Part shown: piece after piece, positions 1 through 9,914 of the stretch | Layout: each line of letters begins with the position of its first letter | Position numbering within the stretch: the first letter of the stretch is position 1 | The notes under the pieces: generated by a model | Seen by the model: only the letters and a program-made list of their open reading frames with translations | The model's database searches: none | What the model was told of the DNA's origin: nothing | Made by a program: the position numbers and the translations under genes | NCBI GenBank assembly: GCA_034509755.1 | Contig: CM067555.1 | Location: 19,232,142 to 19,296,141, forward strand | DNA from: Anisodus tanguticus | Taxonomy: Eukaryota > Streptophyta > Magnoliopsida > Solanales > Solanaceae | Direction: 5' to 3' | Length of the DNA: 64,000 nt

Positions 1-152
1 TGTATGGGAAGCGAATCATGAGGTCTCAAGTTCGAATCTCAGACTATGTGTTTTTTTCTTATTTGCCTAACCTTTGGTGTGCAAAGTTATCTGGTACCCG
101 GTTGAATAGTCGAGGTGTGCATAAGTTGGTTCGGACACCACCGTGGAAAAAA
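1..152 (+). mobile_element. TS-type SINE, 5'-truncated by window edge
   Basis: This is a Solanaceae TS-family SINE (tRNA-derived, RNA polymerase III retroposon). A B-box-like motif (agttcgaatctc) lies near position 30. The diagnostic 3' module 'gtcgaggtgtgcataagt', followed by 'tcggacaccacc', lies near 110-145 and ends in a short A-run. The A-box end lies off the window or is lost. Confidence 0.7.
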
Positions 153-976
153 CATGTATGTTAATGCACATCAATGATTTTATTGTATATAATACTAGAG
201 AGTAACATAGGCTATGTTTTAAAGGTTAACCACTGATATTGAATATAGGTTAAAACACACATGCATTAATATTAAAGATCAAATATATGTTAAATACATT
301 AGTGGTATAATCTATATGTAATAAAATGTTTCTTATAGCATATTTTGGCAGTCATATTGAAAATGCAATGGGTCCATTTTTCTCTCAATCAGATAAAAAA
401 TGGGGCATGTGAAACCATGGTCATTCCGAAAAATTAAGTATTTTATGTACATATTTTCTAGAATTGATCTAATATTACCTCCTAGCACCCATGCTCCAAA
501 AGGGCTAAATGGTGCACTTAGTTGAATGTTGAGTTATTTAGCTAAAGGATCAGGAATCGATTCCTACTTAGTATTTTATTTTTTCTCTTTTTAGTGGTGC
601 ACCCGTGTTCTAGAAATCCTAGATTTGCCTATGCTCTCAACCCAAACCCACGTATGTATTGTCCTCTTTGGTCTAACAGAATTTCACGGATTTATTCCTT
701 GTGCTACGCCAAATCGAGCCCAAAATGTTATGCATTGATTTCATCTACAATGCTCACATGAATCTTCCGAGAACAATGAGTATGAAATTATGCATAAGAA
801 TGGGCCATTGATTTGGACTTCCCTAGCTTTGATCCATTTTATAAAATAATTGTGGTTTTAATTTCTGATTTGGACTTGGCTTTGGACACCAGCAGTGTAA
901 AAACAAAGAATATTGTGGTTTTGATTTCTGATTTTTTGACTTCACTCAAACCAGGCAGCAAGCATTGTGGAGAAAT
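153..976. other. AT-rich intergenic DNA, no gene seen
   Basis: I see no coding support, RNA gene or clear repeat in this stretch. An open frame overlapping 813-1184 runs through the Au-type SINE and is not a gene. Confidence 0.5.
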
Positions 977-991
977 CCTTGTAATATTCAT

Positions 992-1162
992 AAAAGGGCA
1001 GCCCGGTGCACTAAGCTCCTGCTATGCGCGGGGTCCGAGAAGAGCCGGAGGGTCTATTATACGCAGCCTTACCTTGCATTTCTGCAAGTGGCTGTTTCCA
1101 TGGCTTGAACCCGTGACCTCCTGGTCACATGGCAGCAACTTTACCGGTTACTCCAAGGCTCC
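992..1162 (-). mobile_element. Au-type SINE with perfect 15-bp target duplication
   Basis: Read on the minus strand, the element starts with an A-box-like 'ccttggagtaaccggt', continues into a B box 'gggttcaagcc', and ends at 'agcccggtgcac' and 'gcccttttat'. That is the Au SINE family arrangement, with tRNA-like promoter boxes. The 15-bp direct repeat CCTTGTAATATTCAT flanks it exactly at 977-991 and 1163-1177, marking a target-primed insertion. A perfect duplication suggests a fairly recent event. Confidence 0.85.
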
Positions 1163-1591
1163 CCTTGTAATATTCATGTTATAGCTAATTTATCAAAAAA
1201 GATATTTAAGGTCATAACTACTAGGAGCATTACTAATCCCTAGAGATATATGAAAATTGTTTTGGTATTATTGATTATGAAAGAGGAAGGCCTGTTTTCA
1301 TTCCCTATTAAAAACTCTATTAAATGCGTTTCGAGTATAAATTATTGTCGCCCCTTTAGACATTGCCACATATTACATACTTAGATACAATACAATAGGA
1401 ATACTTGGCAGGATATGGATTATTTGTAAAGGAAATCTTATCATTTGTTAGCAATATTTGGACTGTCATTATATTCTGTCAAAAGCTAAAAATGAACAAC
1501 TAAGAGCGGAGATGCTACTAAACCCTAAACCCTTAAAAAATGGCAATGTATGCCCTACTTATTTTGATGTAGAACATTCTTAATGCACCCA

Positions 1592-1806
1592 AGGGTGTGA
1601 TCTAATGTTCAATGAAGTGGGTTGAGAACCATGAGATCTCATAATCAAATCTCAACAGAGACAAAGACACTAAGTGATTTCTTCACATCTGGTCTAGACT
1701 TGATGAACAGAGTTACTTGGTACATGTTGTTGGTGAAAGGTGGCAGGTATCCCATGGAATTAGTCGAGGTGTGCGCAAGCTGACCTAGACACCATAGTTA
1801 TAAAAA
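1592..1806 (+). mobile_element. TS-type SINE, near full length
   Basis: The copy has the A-box region (tgatctaatgttcaatgaag), a B-box region (aatcaaatctcaac), the central 'aagtgatttcttcacatctg', and the 3' module 'gtcgaggtgtgcgcaagctg' with 'gacacc', then an A-rich tail. At about 215 bp it is close to the full length I recall for the family. Short repeats of 'ttcttaat' on both sides may be a decayed target duplication. Confidence 0.75.
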
Positions 1807-2588
1807 ATATAATCCAGCACCTTCTTAATCCTGGAAAGTGTTTTTTAACCTAATACTTCACTTTTACCTCTCAAAAACTAATGGGCCATTTTGTTTAGAA
1901 GCAAGTTATGAGGGAATTAATAATGTAGGGATTTTATGCGACAATTAGTACTGCAGGGGTTATAATTTAAAGATTCTAAATTATCGTTTTCTTTTCCACC
2001 AATAGTTCTTGAAGTTGTCATTTTTGTTTGTTTGTCTTTTTACCTTTTTATGAGTTGCGCTTAATTTGAAGAATAATTACCAATTACTCCTTCCATGTAT
2101 GCATTTTCCCAGTACTTTGGAGTCGTTTAGTTGTTAGTTAGAGTTATGTTGGTATTAGTAATGCATGAATTAATTATGTAGGGATTAGTTATGCACTGTT
2201 TACTAATTCATATATTAGTTATTCCATCTTGTACCTTGCATAAAATACTACATAAATTAACTCGTAACTTATATGTAGTTATATGAGATTGTAAAGTGGT
2301 AACCAAATGCGGTACTTGGTATGCTGAATTTTACACATAGCAACTAAAATACTGCCAAACTGGATACTAGTTAGTTTGGTTTTATTATATGAATAATTGA
2401 CTTCCTAAGCAGCAACCAAACGACAACTTAGTTGTTTGTTTGAACGAGAGAGTAGTTTTAGTTTTCTCGTCTAATTACTTAATATGTACTTCTTAATGAG
2501 TAAATTACTTAAAATATTTCTGTTACTGCTTTATCAGAACAGAAAATGCTTATTACTTTTTTGTTCCCTATTTTATCTCATGAGTAGG
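1807..2588. other. AT-rich DNA upstream of the RRM-like gene
   Basis: No coding or repeat signal is convincing here. Promoter, 5' UTR or an upstream exon of the gene starting at 2589 may lie in it. An acceptor-like 'gagtag|G' occurs just before 2589. Confidence 0.4.
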
Positions 2589-3522
2589 ATGATTCAGTTC
2601 CCTTCTAGGAATGCTTACGATGCTTCACTTAGGGCAGGTCTTCGGAAGAGTCGCTTATTCAGAATGGAGAGGGTACTGTTTCGAATGTGCATCTGCTTGA
2701 TTATTAATTGATCTCTGGTCGCATGCAAAATTATCATTTCCTTTACCTTTTTGATGATTATAGGCTGATCGTCAGCAGTGGGACACTTTACCACGCTATG
2801 ATGGAAAAACTGTAAGTGGGTCTCTAATTTTATTGTCTTCATCCTTTTCTCTTTTCTTGTTTAGCATTTTGGGGTATGGTAGAGGGTGGACGAAAGGCTG
2901 ATAACAAAAATAAAAACCTCAAACTAATAAGACACAAAAATATACTAGGTGATTTCTTCCTATCTGCCCAAGCCTTGTGTTGATGGGAGGCATCACTTAC
3001 CAGTGTAGTAGTCGAGGTGTGCCCAGCTGGCTCGTATGCTACTTTTTTAAAACAGACAATGAATTATCTTTCTTTTTGAATGATGAGGTTTAAGATAATT
3101 AATATAATAATTCAATTCTAATAGTGATACGAAGCGCTTTGAAGCAAAAAATATAATGATGATTGTCGGCATTATCAGATTTTATTGCAAGGGGTCCCTC
3201 GGAATGCATTGGCTGATGATGTGGAACGTTTCCTTGGTGGTTGTCAGTATGATGCATCATCAATCCAAATGTTCGCCAGACAACAACGAGCTTTTGATAG
3301 GTATAGAAGCTTTTACCACTCACTCACATTTCGGTGGCTCTATTTACTCTTATGTGTTCTCTTTCGTTAAATAAGATGGATTTCTGGCTTGTATATTGCA
3401 GACCACCAGCTAGAACGGTCCTTGTGGAGTTCCCTTCACAGGCTCTAGCTACACATGCATTTATTACGAAGAACAGAGGCTTCTGTCTTAATAACCAAGT
3501 TGCAGTTCGACTTCTTCAGTAG
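2589..3522 (+). CDS. small RRM-like protein, four exons
   Basis: Four exons join in phase with GT-AG introns: 2589-2672, 2764-2811, 3179-3300 and 3402-3522 (stop TAG). The first three junctions are phase 0; the last splits an Arg codon (AG|A). The product is about 124 residues: a basic N-terminus (SLRAGLRKSRLFRMER), a linker (QQWDTLPRYDGKT), then a segment with RRM-like beta-alpha-beta order. The RNP2-like strand is ILLQGVP, the helix ADDVERFLGGC, the RNP1-like strand TVLVEFPS, and the last strand VAVRLLQ. It resembles single-RRM plant proteins, some of them organellar; RNA binding is inferred. The start is the weakest part: the frame stays open upstream and an acceptor-like TAG|G precedes the ATG, so a further 5' exon is possible. 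Intron 2 carries a SINE fragment. I could not assign a named orthologue. Confidence 0.7.
2928..3048 (+). mobile_element. TS-type SINE fragment in intron 2
   Basis: The central 'aggtgatttcttcctatctg' and the 3' module 'agtcgaggtgtgcccagctg' match the TS SINE copies at 1-152 and 1592-1806. The tRNA-like 5' half is decayed or lost. It lies inside intron 2 (2812-3178) of the RRM-like gene, in the sense orientation. Confidence 0.65.
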
Positions 3523-3803
3523 TCTCATGACTCATCCACCTCCAAGATAGTCTACTTTTTTTGCTTCCCTGTTGGCGATGCTAAATTGGTAGGATGTGTC
3601 CTTCGGAATGAGAATTATTTTCATTTACGGTAGAAAAAGCTGAGATGAAATTCGAAATATTATAAGCCTTATTTTGAATAACAATGCTTTGCGAAAACTG
3701 ACCAACAAAGAGATCCTCTTAATCTTTTGCTGGGATTGTTTGATCTTGTCAGGAATTGTTCTCAAAATGGCGTTACTTGTCTTAGTTGACACTAGGGCTG
3801 TCC

Positions 3804-3945
3804 AACGGGGCGGGGTGGGTCCCGACGGGACAGGGCAGGGTCAGGACTCGGGTTCCGGCGGGTCTGGAAGAGGTCCCGTCCCGTCCCACATCCCGCCGGT
3901 AGAGGGGTCGGGATTTGGGTGGACGGGTCGGGTTCGAGATCTGCT
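3804..3945. repeat. left CGGG-rich subterminal block of the hAT
   Basis: Irregular CGGG/GGGTC repeats make this stretch far more GC-rich than its surroundings, and it ends in a T-run near 3944-3957. Subterminal motif arrays in hAT elements bind transposase. That is the likely role here, by family knowledge. Confidence 0.7.
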
Positions 3946-4155
3946 TTTTTTTTTTTTGCGCTTAATTTTTAAAAAATAATATATATAAACACTTCAATAA
4001 TTGAACTAGATAGTGTAATAAAAATATTCCAAGGTTGTTTTTGTGCCTTTTATATTATTTAATAGAAATATGATTTTTTTGTAATACAATTTCAAAATTG
4101 CAAATCAAATAGTAAAATTGTAATTAAAAAAATTACATATTTAACCATATTTTTT

Positions 4156-6560
4156 CTAATTTTCTCGCAATGTCTTGAGGATCTTCGGTTGGAATTGAAA
4201 TTTGTCGGTCAAATTGTTCGACGTCGCTTCCTGTTCCTTTGGACAGGATTTCGTTGTAGTTGTTGTCTTCTTCGTTGATCTTCGGTTGACCATACCTTCT
4301 ACGCTCCGTTCGAATTCAATCTTTGAAAAGAATTGCAATTTCCAATGCGCCTCCCGCCAATGAATGTCTGTGCTCTTCAATTTGAAATCTTCCAGCGGAA
4401 AAAACGCTTTCAGACGTTGTTGATGACACTTGAATGTTCAAAATATATCTGGCCATCTTTGCTAGTGTTGAAAATGTATTTTCATTCTGCCTCTAGTATT
4501 TCAGCAAGTCTTCATGTCCTTCATTATTGACAATTAATTCGTACAGTACAACACCCTGCAAAACATAAACATCAAATTCGCTAACTTGTGAAGAAGTTGA
4601 ACCACTAAACATTTTATTTCTAAGGACCGCATATTTTTTATAAGGTTGCAGCAAAGTAGTAGAAGATGGTACAGAAGCCGGTTGATTATTTGCACTTTAT
4701 TGTTGGTAATACGTATATACTTGTTTTCATATAGTGTGTATGCTAGACGTAACTTCTTCTTTAATTGGTTTGTGAGTTGGTTCTTCAGTTGGGTCTGTTG
4801 AAAGTACTTCTATACAATCATAAATCGTTTATATTAGTGTTTTACAACCGTCTACTTTAATAGTCGGATTTATTATTGCACCAATAATATAAATAGTGGG
4901 AATAAGGAAAAAGTATTTTTTAAAAACATTTTTTTCAATAGATGTCTTATAAGTTGGTTTTACATATATTCATTAAGTAACAAAAATATTAGAGCTATAT
5001 AACATAACATATTTGAAATAGTAGGATAATAAATACCGGAAAATTCTTTAGTAGCTTGAAATAATTTCTCGAGAAATCCATTAAGTTCTAAAAAAATTTC
5101 TCAATCATTATCTACAAGAAGATCCCTTGAATTTTTATTATTGGCGTTAAATAATAAAGTTATAGGTTGTCTATAATCGTAAGCAACAAGTAGTTGCTCA
5201 TACAATGAATTTCACCTAGTCGAAACTTCTTATGGATTTTTCTATAAGGTAATCCACAATCATGACAATTTTTTATATTCTTTGCGTCTTTGTATTTTAT
5301 TACCTTTAAAAATAAAATTTATAGCAAATTGTATTTTTTTCAAGATGCTTTTTAAAAGTTTTAGGCCATCATTTACAATTAAGTTATAAATATGGCACGC
5401 ACATCTTATATGAAAATGATCAGAAAAAACATGGAGTTAATCGAAGTTTTAAAAGTCTTATAGCATAATCATTAGAAGAAACATTATTTAATGTAATAGT
5501 CAGAATTTTATCATTTATTTCATAATAATCACAAATTTCATTAATATTTTGTGCATTTCGTAAAAATAAAAAAGACTAGGACACCCCCTTCTTTTCTTTT
5601 GATTTATGCTGCAATAAAGCTTTCAGCGTGTCTATCATCAATATATCTATATGTTAAAATACGTTTTTGCATAGACCAATTTTGATCTATCTAATGACAT
5701 GTTACCGTTAAATAATCATTACCGTTAGTACTACGGCCTATGTCAGAAGTGATAGTCACTTTGCCATTAAAATGATACAATGCATAACGTAAATATTGTT
5801 GATATTCACCTGCAAATTTAAAAACATCCCTTCTAACAATTGATCTAGAAAAACCATTAAAAGCAGGATTATATGTTTCTCGAATGTAATGAATAAAACC
5901 AGGAGAGGAAGGAAATGAAAAAGGCAAATCCTCCACCGCAACTAATTTTGCCATGTTTTCCCTATCTTTGTTTTTATCATATTTAGGACAAAAAATTCCC
6001 CCCGTTGTCGGATTAATTTGACCCTGTATTAGGTCGGGGACACTATGTGAACCTTGTCCCGACTCCGATGGCATTGGCAAACTCAATTTTTTAACCGCGT
6101 GCTCGCCTTGTACATGTCTCAATAAACCTCCAGTCCCACCTTGACCTTTTCCGATTTTAAATTTATAAATATTTTTACAATTTTTACATCTAGCTAGTTG
6201 ATTCTCTTGGTCCCTATCAAAAAAATGTCATGCAACTGATTTTAATTTTTATTGTGTGGGGCCTTGACTCATACTAGGGGGAATATGAGACATTCCAGTT
6301 TCAGTTTCAGGCTGAGACTCAGTTTGAGCCTGAGATTGAGGTGCACTCGTGGGTGTGTCATCTAGTGGTTCATCTAAATTAAAGTTTGGTTCATCTACCT
6401 CATCATCTAGTGATATATCATTAAAAACAGTTTCATCTATAAGACTGAAATCAATGAAATCATCGGGACTAGGAATATGATTACTAAAAGAAGTACCTTG
6501 CCCTTGTTACCCCTACTAGAAGAAGCCTTACCCTTACCCTTAAACTTATCTCTTAATCCT
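4156..6560 (-). pseudogene. hAT transposase remnants (BED finger to hATC)
   Basis: Pieces of an hAT transposase lie in order on the minus strand. An acidic N-terminal region (about 6350-6560) comes first. A BED-type zinc finger follows (CKNCKNIYKF near 6190, with the HVQGEH histidines near 6105). Next is the central region at 5691-6122, ending in KVTITSDIGRSTNGNDYLTV, which matches the conserved core of plant hAT transposases. A decayed C-terminal dimerisation (hATC) region lies at about 4160-4500. Many stops and frame changes separate the pieces, especially at 4500-5690, so it cannot encode an active enzyme. Confidence 0.75.
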
Positions 6561-7009
6561 TCCATTTTAATTATGCAAATAAATAATTAAAGATAATGAA
6601 ATTAAGTGCGATAATTAAAATAAAGTAACAATAATAATTTAAAGAAGGAACGAAGATACCAAACGTCGACGTGTAATCGAGGTTGAAAATTGAAACTTTG
6701 CTCGATGGATGATCCTCAAGCTAGTTGTCAACTTCACTCCCAATTTTTTAACTTTGATATAATATTTAATAGTAGGAAGATTTATAGAATTGTAGAGAGA
6801 TAAATTGAGAGATTAGATTAGAGAGATAGTAGAAAGATTTGTGAGAAAAATGAGGTATTTATAGTTGAGAAATAGTGTTAAAGTGTAAATATATTAATTT
6901 AGGGGTTAAAAATAAATATTAAGGGGTAGGGGCCAAAATGGTCGTTATAGTCATTGTACAACGACCAAAATTAAAATTTGATCGTTGTTGCAATGGTTAT
7001 TTTTGCAAA

Positions 7010-7255
7010 GGGGGAAGAGGGCTGGCGGGACGGGACGGGACGAGTCGGGATGGAGCGGGTCGGGACGGATCGGGATGGGGCGGGGCGGGATGATCCCAGA
7101 CCCCGTCCCGAGTTCGAATCCTGACACCGACCAAATTTTTTTTATAGGGGGAAGTGCTTCGAATCATTGCTATTTGACTCGGACCTGTTCTAAAAAAGTA
7201 GAGGGGTGGGGCGGGTAGCGGGCCGGGATCCGGCCGACCCGGCCCACTGGACATG
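7010..7255. repeat. right CGGG-rich subterminal block of the hAT
   Basis: Tandem-like 'cgggacgggacgggacgag' and 'cgggatggggcggggcggg' runs, interrupted by a less biased patch at 7115-7190, precede the right terminal repeat. It mirrors the left block. Open frames on both strands here are products of GC-rich low complexity. Confidence 0.7.
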
Positions 7256-7268
7256 CCTACTTGACACT

Positions 7269-7560
7269 GTAAGTTTATTTGATTGATTTGAAGAAGTATG
7301 TTAAATAAAGTTTGAGGACACTAGCATCTATTGGACTGTTGCTGCAGTATTTGCCTTTTAGTACCGGGCTAACATGACAGAAAACATGGGGCTACAAGTA
7401 ACTATATTGAGGTGTTCTCTAGTAGATTTTATACTTCACCATATTACCATACGCAACAATGCATAAAACGAGGAAAACTTTTAATCCATCAGCATCCAGT
7501 CATTAAGTGGTATATGATAACAATATCTTATTTAATGGTCATTTTGATGTGTGTTTTATA

Positions 7561-7566
<6 letters not shown>
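7269..7566. other. short intergenic stretch between hAT and TA repeat
   Basis: AT-rich, no coding or repeat signal recognised. Confidence 0.4.

Positions 7567-7629
<63 letters not shown>
7567..7629. repeat. (TA)n microsatellite
   Basis: About 31 uninterrupted TA units, flanked by T-rich and A-rich DNA. Confidence 0.95.
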
Positions 7630-7634
<5 letters not shown>

Positions 7635-7937
7635 GGGATTAATATATGAATAATTTACTAATTTCCTTCCACCTTTTAGGTGTTATGGTCCTGTCATTTG
7701 ATTTACATTTTCTCATTTTTTAAAGTTTTTACCTGAGTATATATATTTTTCTTAATATTTGAATATTAGAAATATTATTTTGTAAGTTTAATGAGATTTT
7801 TTGCGACCTCACCAAGCGTGAATAAATTCCTGCTCCTCTAACGTCTGGGACTACAAAACCTTCCTTGTGTCTTGGTGCATGTTTAGGCATATTGTTGCGA
7901 TGTGACATAGCCAACTCATCCTACAAGTTTGTTATAA

Positions 7938-8209
7938 TTTTTTTTGATATCAAGCTTCCCGGCTTACACTACTAATCCTGGAGATAATAGTCCTGGTCCC
8001 TCAGCATTATAGTAGTCCCGGTTCCTCAACATTACTACTAGTAAATCGCGGGATGTGATTGAATGATCAGAGTTTGAAAACAGAGCAACTGATATCAGTC
8101 ATACCCACAAGAGAGCAAATTGCTCCCACCAGGGTTCGAACCCACGCTGCAAACCTCCAATTGGATTTTAAGTTCCCCTTCTTTTCCATCCAGCTATGCC
8201 CGGGGACTT
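7938..8209 (-). mobile_element. tRNA-derived SINE with 12-bp target duplication
   Basis: On the minus strand the element begins near 'catagctggatgg' (A-box-like), has a strong B box 'gggttcgaaccc' about 45 bp on, and ends in an A-run (the T-run at about 7938-7945 on the plus strand). AGTTTGTTATAA (7926-7937) and AGTTTGCTATAA (8210-8221) flank it with one mismatch, so the borders are well supported. I cannot name the family. Confidence 0.7.
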
Positions 8210-8221
8210 AGTTTGCTATAA

Positions 8222-9177
8222 ATTGAACGACTAAAATGTCGTTCAATTTGAAAATAAAAAGTCTACATTCAATTCAATATATAGTTTAATATTTAACATG
8301 CGTCAAGTAATATTTGAACATGATTAGTCGTTTAATTTGACACTCGGACATGCGATTTCAATTTTTTTGATTTTAAATTTGTACTACTATTTATTTATTT
8401 ATCACATTTTGGATAAAAACTTCGACTTCAACTTAAAATTCTGATTTCAAATCTCAATGATAGAATTTCGCCTTCATTCTAAAATTTAACTCTTGGCTCA
8501 TAGTTTTAGATTTTGCAAAAAGAAAAAAGACCCATTTTTATTGCAAAAGTAATTACCAAACTCCTGCTTTCCTAACCCACTTTTCCGATCCATAAAATAC
8601 ACCCAAAAATCAGTTGGTTCTTCTACACGGAATTCCTTGTTAATCGTTAAAATTAATTTGTTCGTTTGATAAGATTGCATAAGATGTTGTTTGGGCATGC
8701 GATTTTAAATTATAATTTCAGAATTTTGATTTCAAATTTGTATTTGTTTATCACATTTTGAATAAAACATCGACTTCATTCCAATTTCAAATCCCAAATT
8801 CGTCTCAAAGGTAGAATATCAACTTACAAATTTTCTAAAATTTAGAACTTGGCCATAGTATTTAATAAGAACTACTAATATAATCTATGTAGAAAACACA
8901 ATTCAAAAATAGGAAAAGAATCCAACTCTTATTCAGGTGTAAAAGACTGATTTAGTAAAATAAAGTTCAGTAACCTATATTAAGAATTTCAGAGAAAAAT
9001 GAAAATGAAAATGTATCGGATTTGAATTAATTGAAGTTTTTATTTTCACCATGTAATATTAGCCCTTGAATTTGGAAATTAAATCTTAGCTTCTTTTTTA
9101 CAGCCTGTAACCGACTCCCCAAAATGCTATATATATATATACTTTCTCTCCGACAAACTCCAGCGTTTTTCAATTGG
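8222..9177. repeat. AT-rich region with two copies of a diverged repeat
   Basis: Two direct copies, about 8340-8510 and 8693-8860, share 'catgcgattt', 'gattt(t/c)aaatttgta', 'tttatcacattttg' and 'cgacttca' in the same order. They look like old copies of one dispersed repeat. No gene is supported. Confidence 0.45.
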
Positions 9178-9312
9178 ATGAGCGAACAAACATGTACAGT
9201 CTGCCTTGATAAGTTCCTTGTTGGTTCGGTTGTGTGTGTTTTCCGAGCCAGTGAGTCATTTCTGTCATACATGCCGAGGGCCTATAGCAGGAAATCTCCT
9301 GTTTCAGCTTAA
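9178..9312 (+). pseudogene. possible RING-finger fragment
   Basis: A 44-codon frame starts MSEQTCTVCLDKFLVGS. This resembles the first zinc-binding half of RING-H2 proteins (Cys-x2-Cys-Leu-x-x-Phe). The expected Cys-His-His-Cys-Cys half does not follow; the frame ends at TAA. It could be a broken gene piece upstream of the copia insertions or a chance match. No intron or partner exon was found. Confidence 0.25.
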
Positions 9313-9445
9313 CTTATTCCCAGTTCATTAGCGGATTTCGATTGTTGATAGTCGGGTGTGGGTGCCATTAGTCCGGATGCTGCGATTTTCCTTTGTTGGA
9401 CATGAACGAGGAATGATCGTACTAGTAAGTGGCTATAGTCAACAA

Positions 9446-9763
9446 TGTTAAATAAGGCAATATACACACGGCAATATACATGTGTATATTGCCTTATATG
9501 ACCTCTCGGATTCAGCCATAAATGGTGGCTCTCGGTTTTAGACTTATATGGTAAATAGACAATGTAAGAATATTGTATATTAGTAAAATATATGTATAGT
9601 ATATTGTAATGTATTTATTACCTAAATTAGGAATATACACTACCATAATTGTAGAGTTAGAATTATGGTAGAATAAGATTTTAGGAATAGAATAGGAATA
9701 TTTTGTATCTTGTATATATACCTATTCAAGTAACGAAAATAATCAAGGGGATTATTTCTTTCA
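9446..9763 (+). repeat. 5' LTR of copia 1
   Basis: This 318-bp LTR starts TG and ends CA. Its first 60 bases hold an inverted repeat in which 'aaggcaatatacac' pairs with 'gtgtatattgcctt'. Compared with the 3' LTR it carries an extra short 'ggcaatatac'-like stretch inside the loop. Confidence 0.9.
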
Positions 9764-9777
9764 TGGTATCAAGAGAC
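9764..9777 (+). other. primer-binding site of copia 1
   Basis: TGGTATCAAGAGAC follows directly after the LTR. It matches the initiator tRNA-Met primer site TGGTATCAGAGC with one extra A. Confidence 0.75.
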
Positions 9778-9914
9778 TAGGTCTAAACAAAAGTTTTCTC
9801 TCCCAACTTTTGCCTCATTTCAGCCGAGACCCCCCCTCGGGTTTCTCTCCAAAATTTCGTCTTCCGCTCTCAAAAACCTCTCTTAAATTTCCCCTCCTTC
9901 TTTGTTCTTTCAAT

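Larger units (their letters stand above)
3794..7260 (-). mobile_element. hAT DNA transposon, complete ends, decayed transposase
   Basis: The 3.5-kb element is bounded by the 8-bp duplication TTGACACT (3786-3793 and 7261-7268), the hAT hallmark. Imperfect terminal inverted repeats are 'agggctgtcca' on the left and 'gtaggcatgtcca' read inward from the right. CGGG-rich subterminal blocks sit inside both ends. The interior encodes minus-strand hAT transposase pieces. A second member of the same family starts at 62738; the two share AT-rich sequence next to the left GC block, including 'gatagtgtaataaaaa' and 'atatgatttttttgtaata'. Confidence 0.9.

Noticed and set aside
813..1184. A 123-codon open frame
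   Set aside because: It runs through an antisense Au-type SINE and has no protein motif.
3674..3979. Open frame into the Gly-rich GC block
   Set aside because: The Gly/Arg-rich part is the CGGG array of the hAT end.
6985..7254. Open frames on both strands near 7 kb
   Set aside because: Both are low-complexity products of the right CGGG block.
8120..8150. tRNA T-arm-like 'gggttcgaaccc'
   Set aside because: It is the B box of a SINE with its own target duplication; no cloverleaf can be formed around it.
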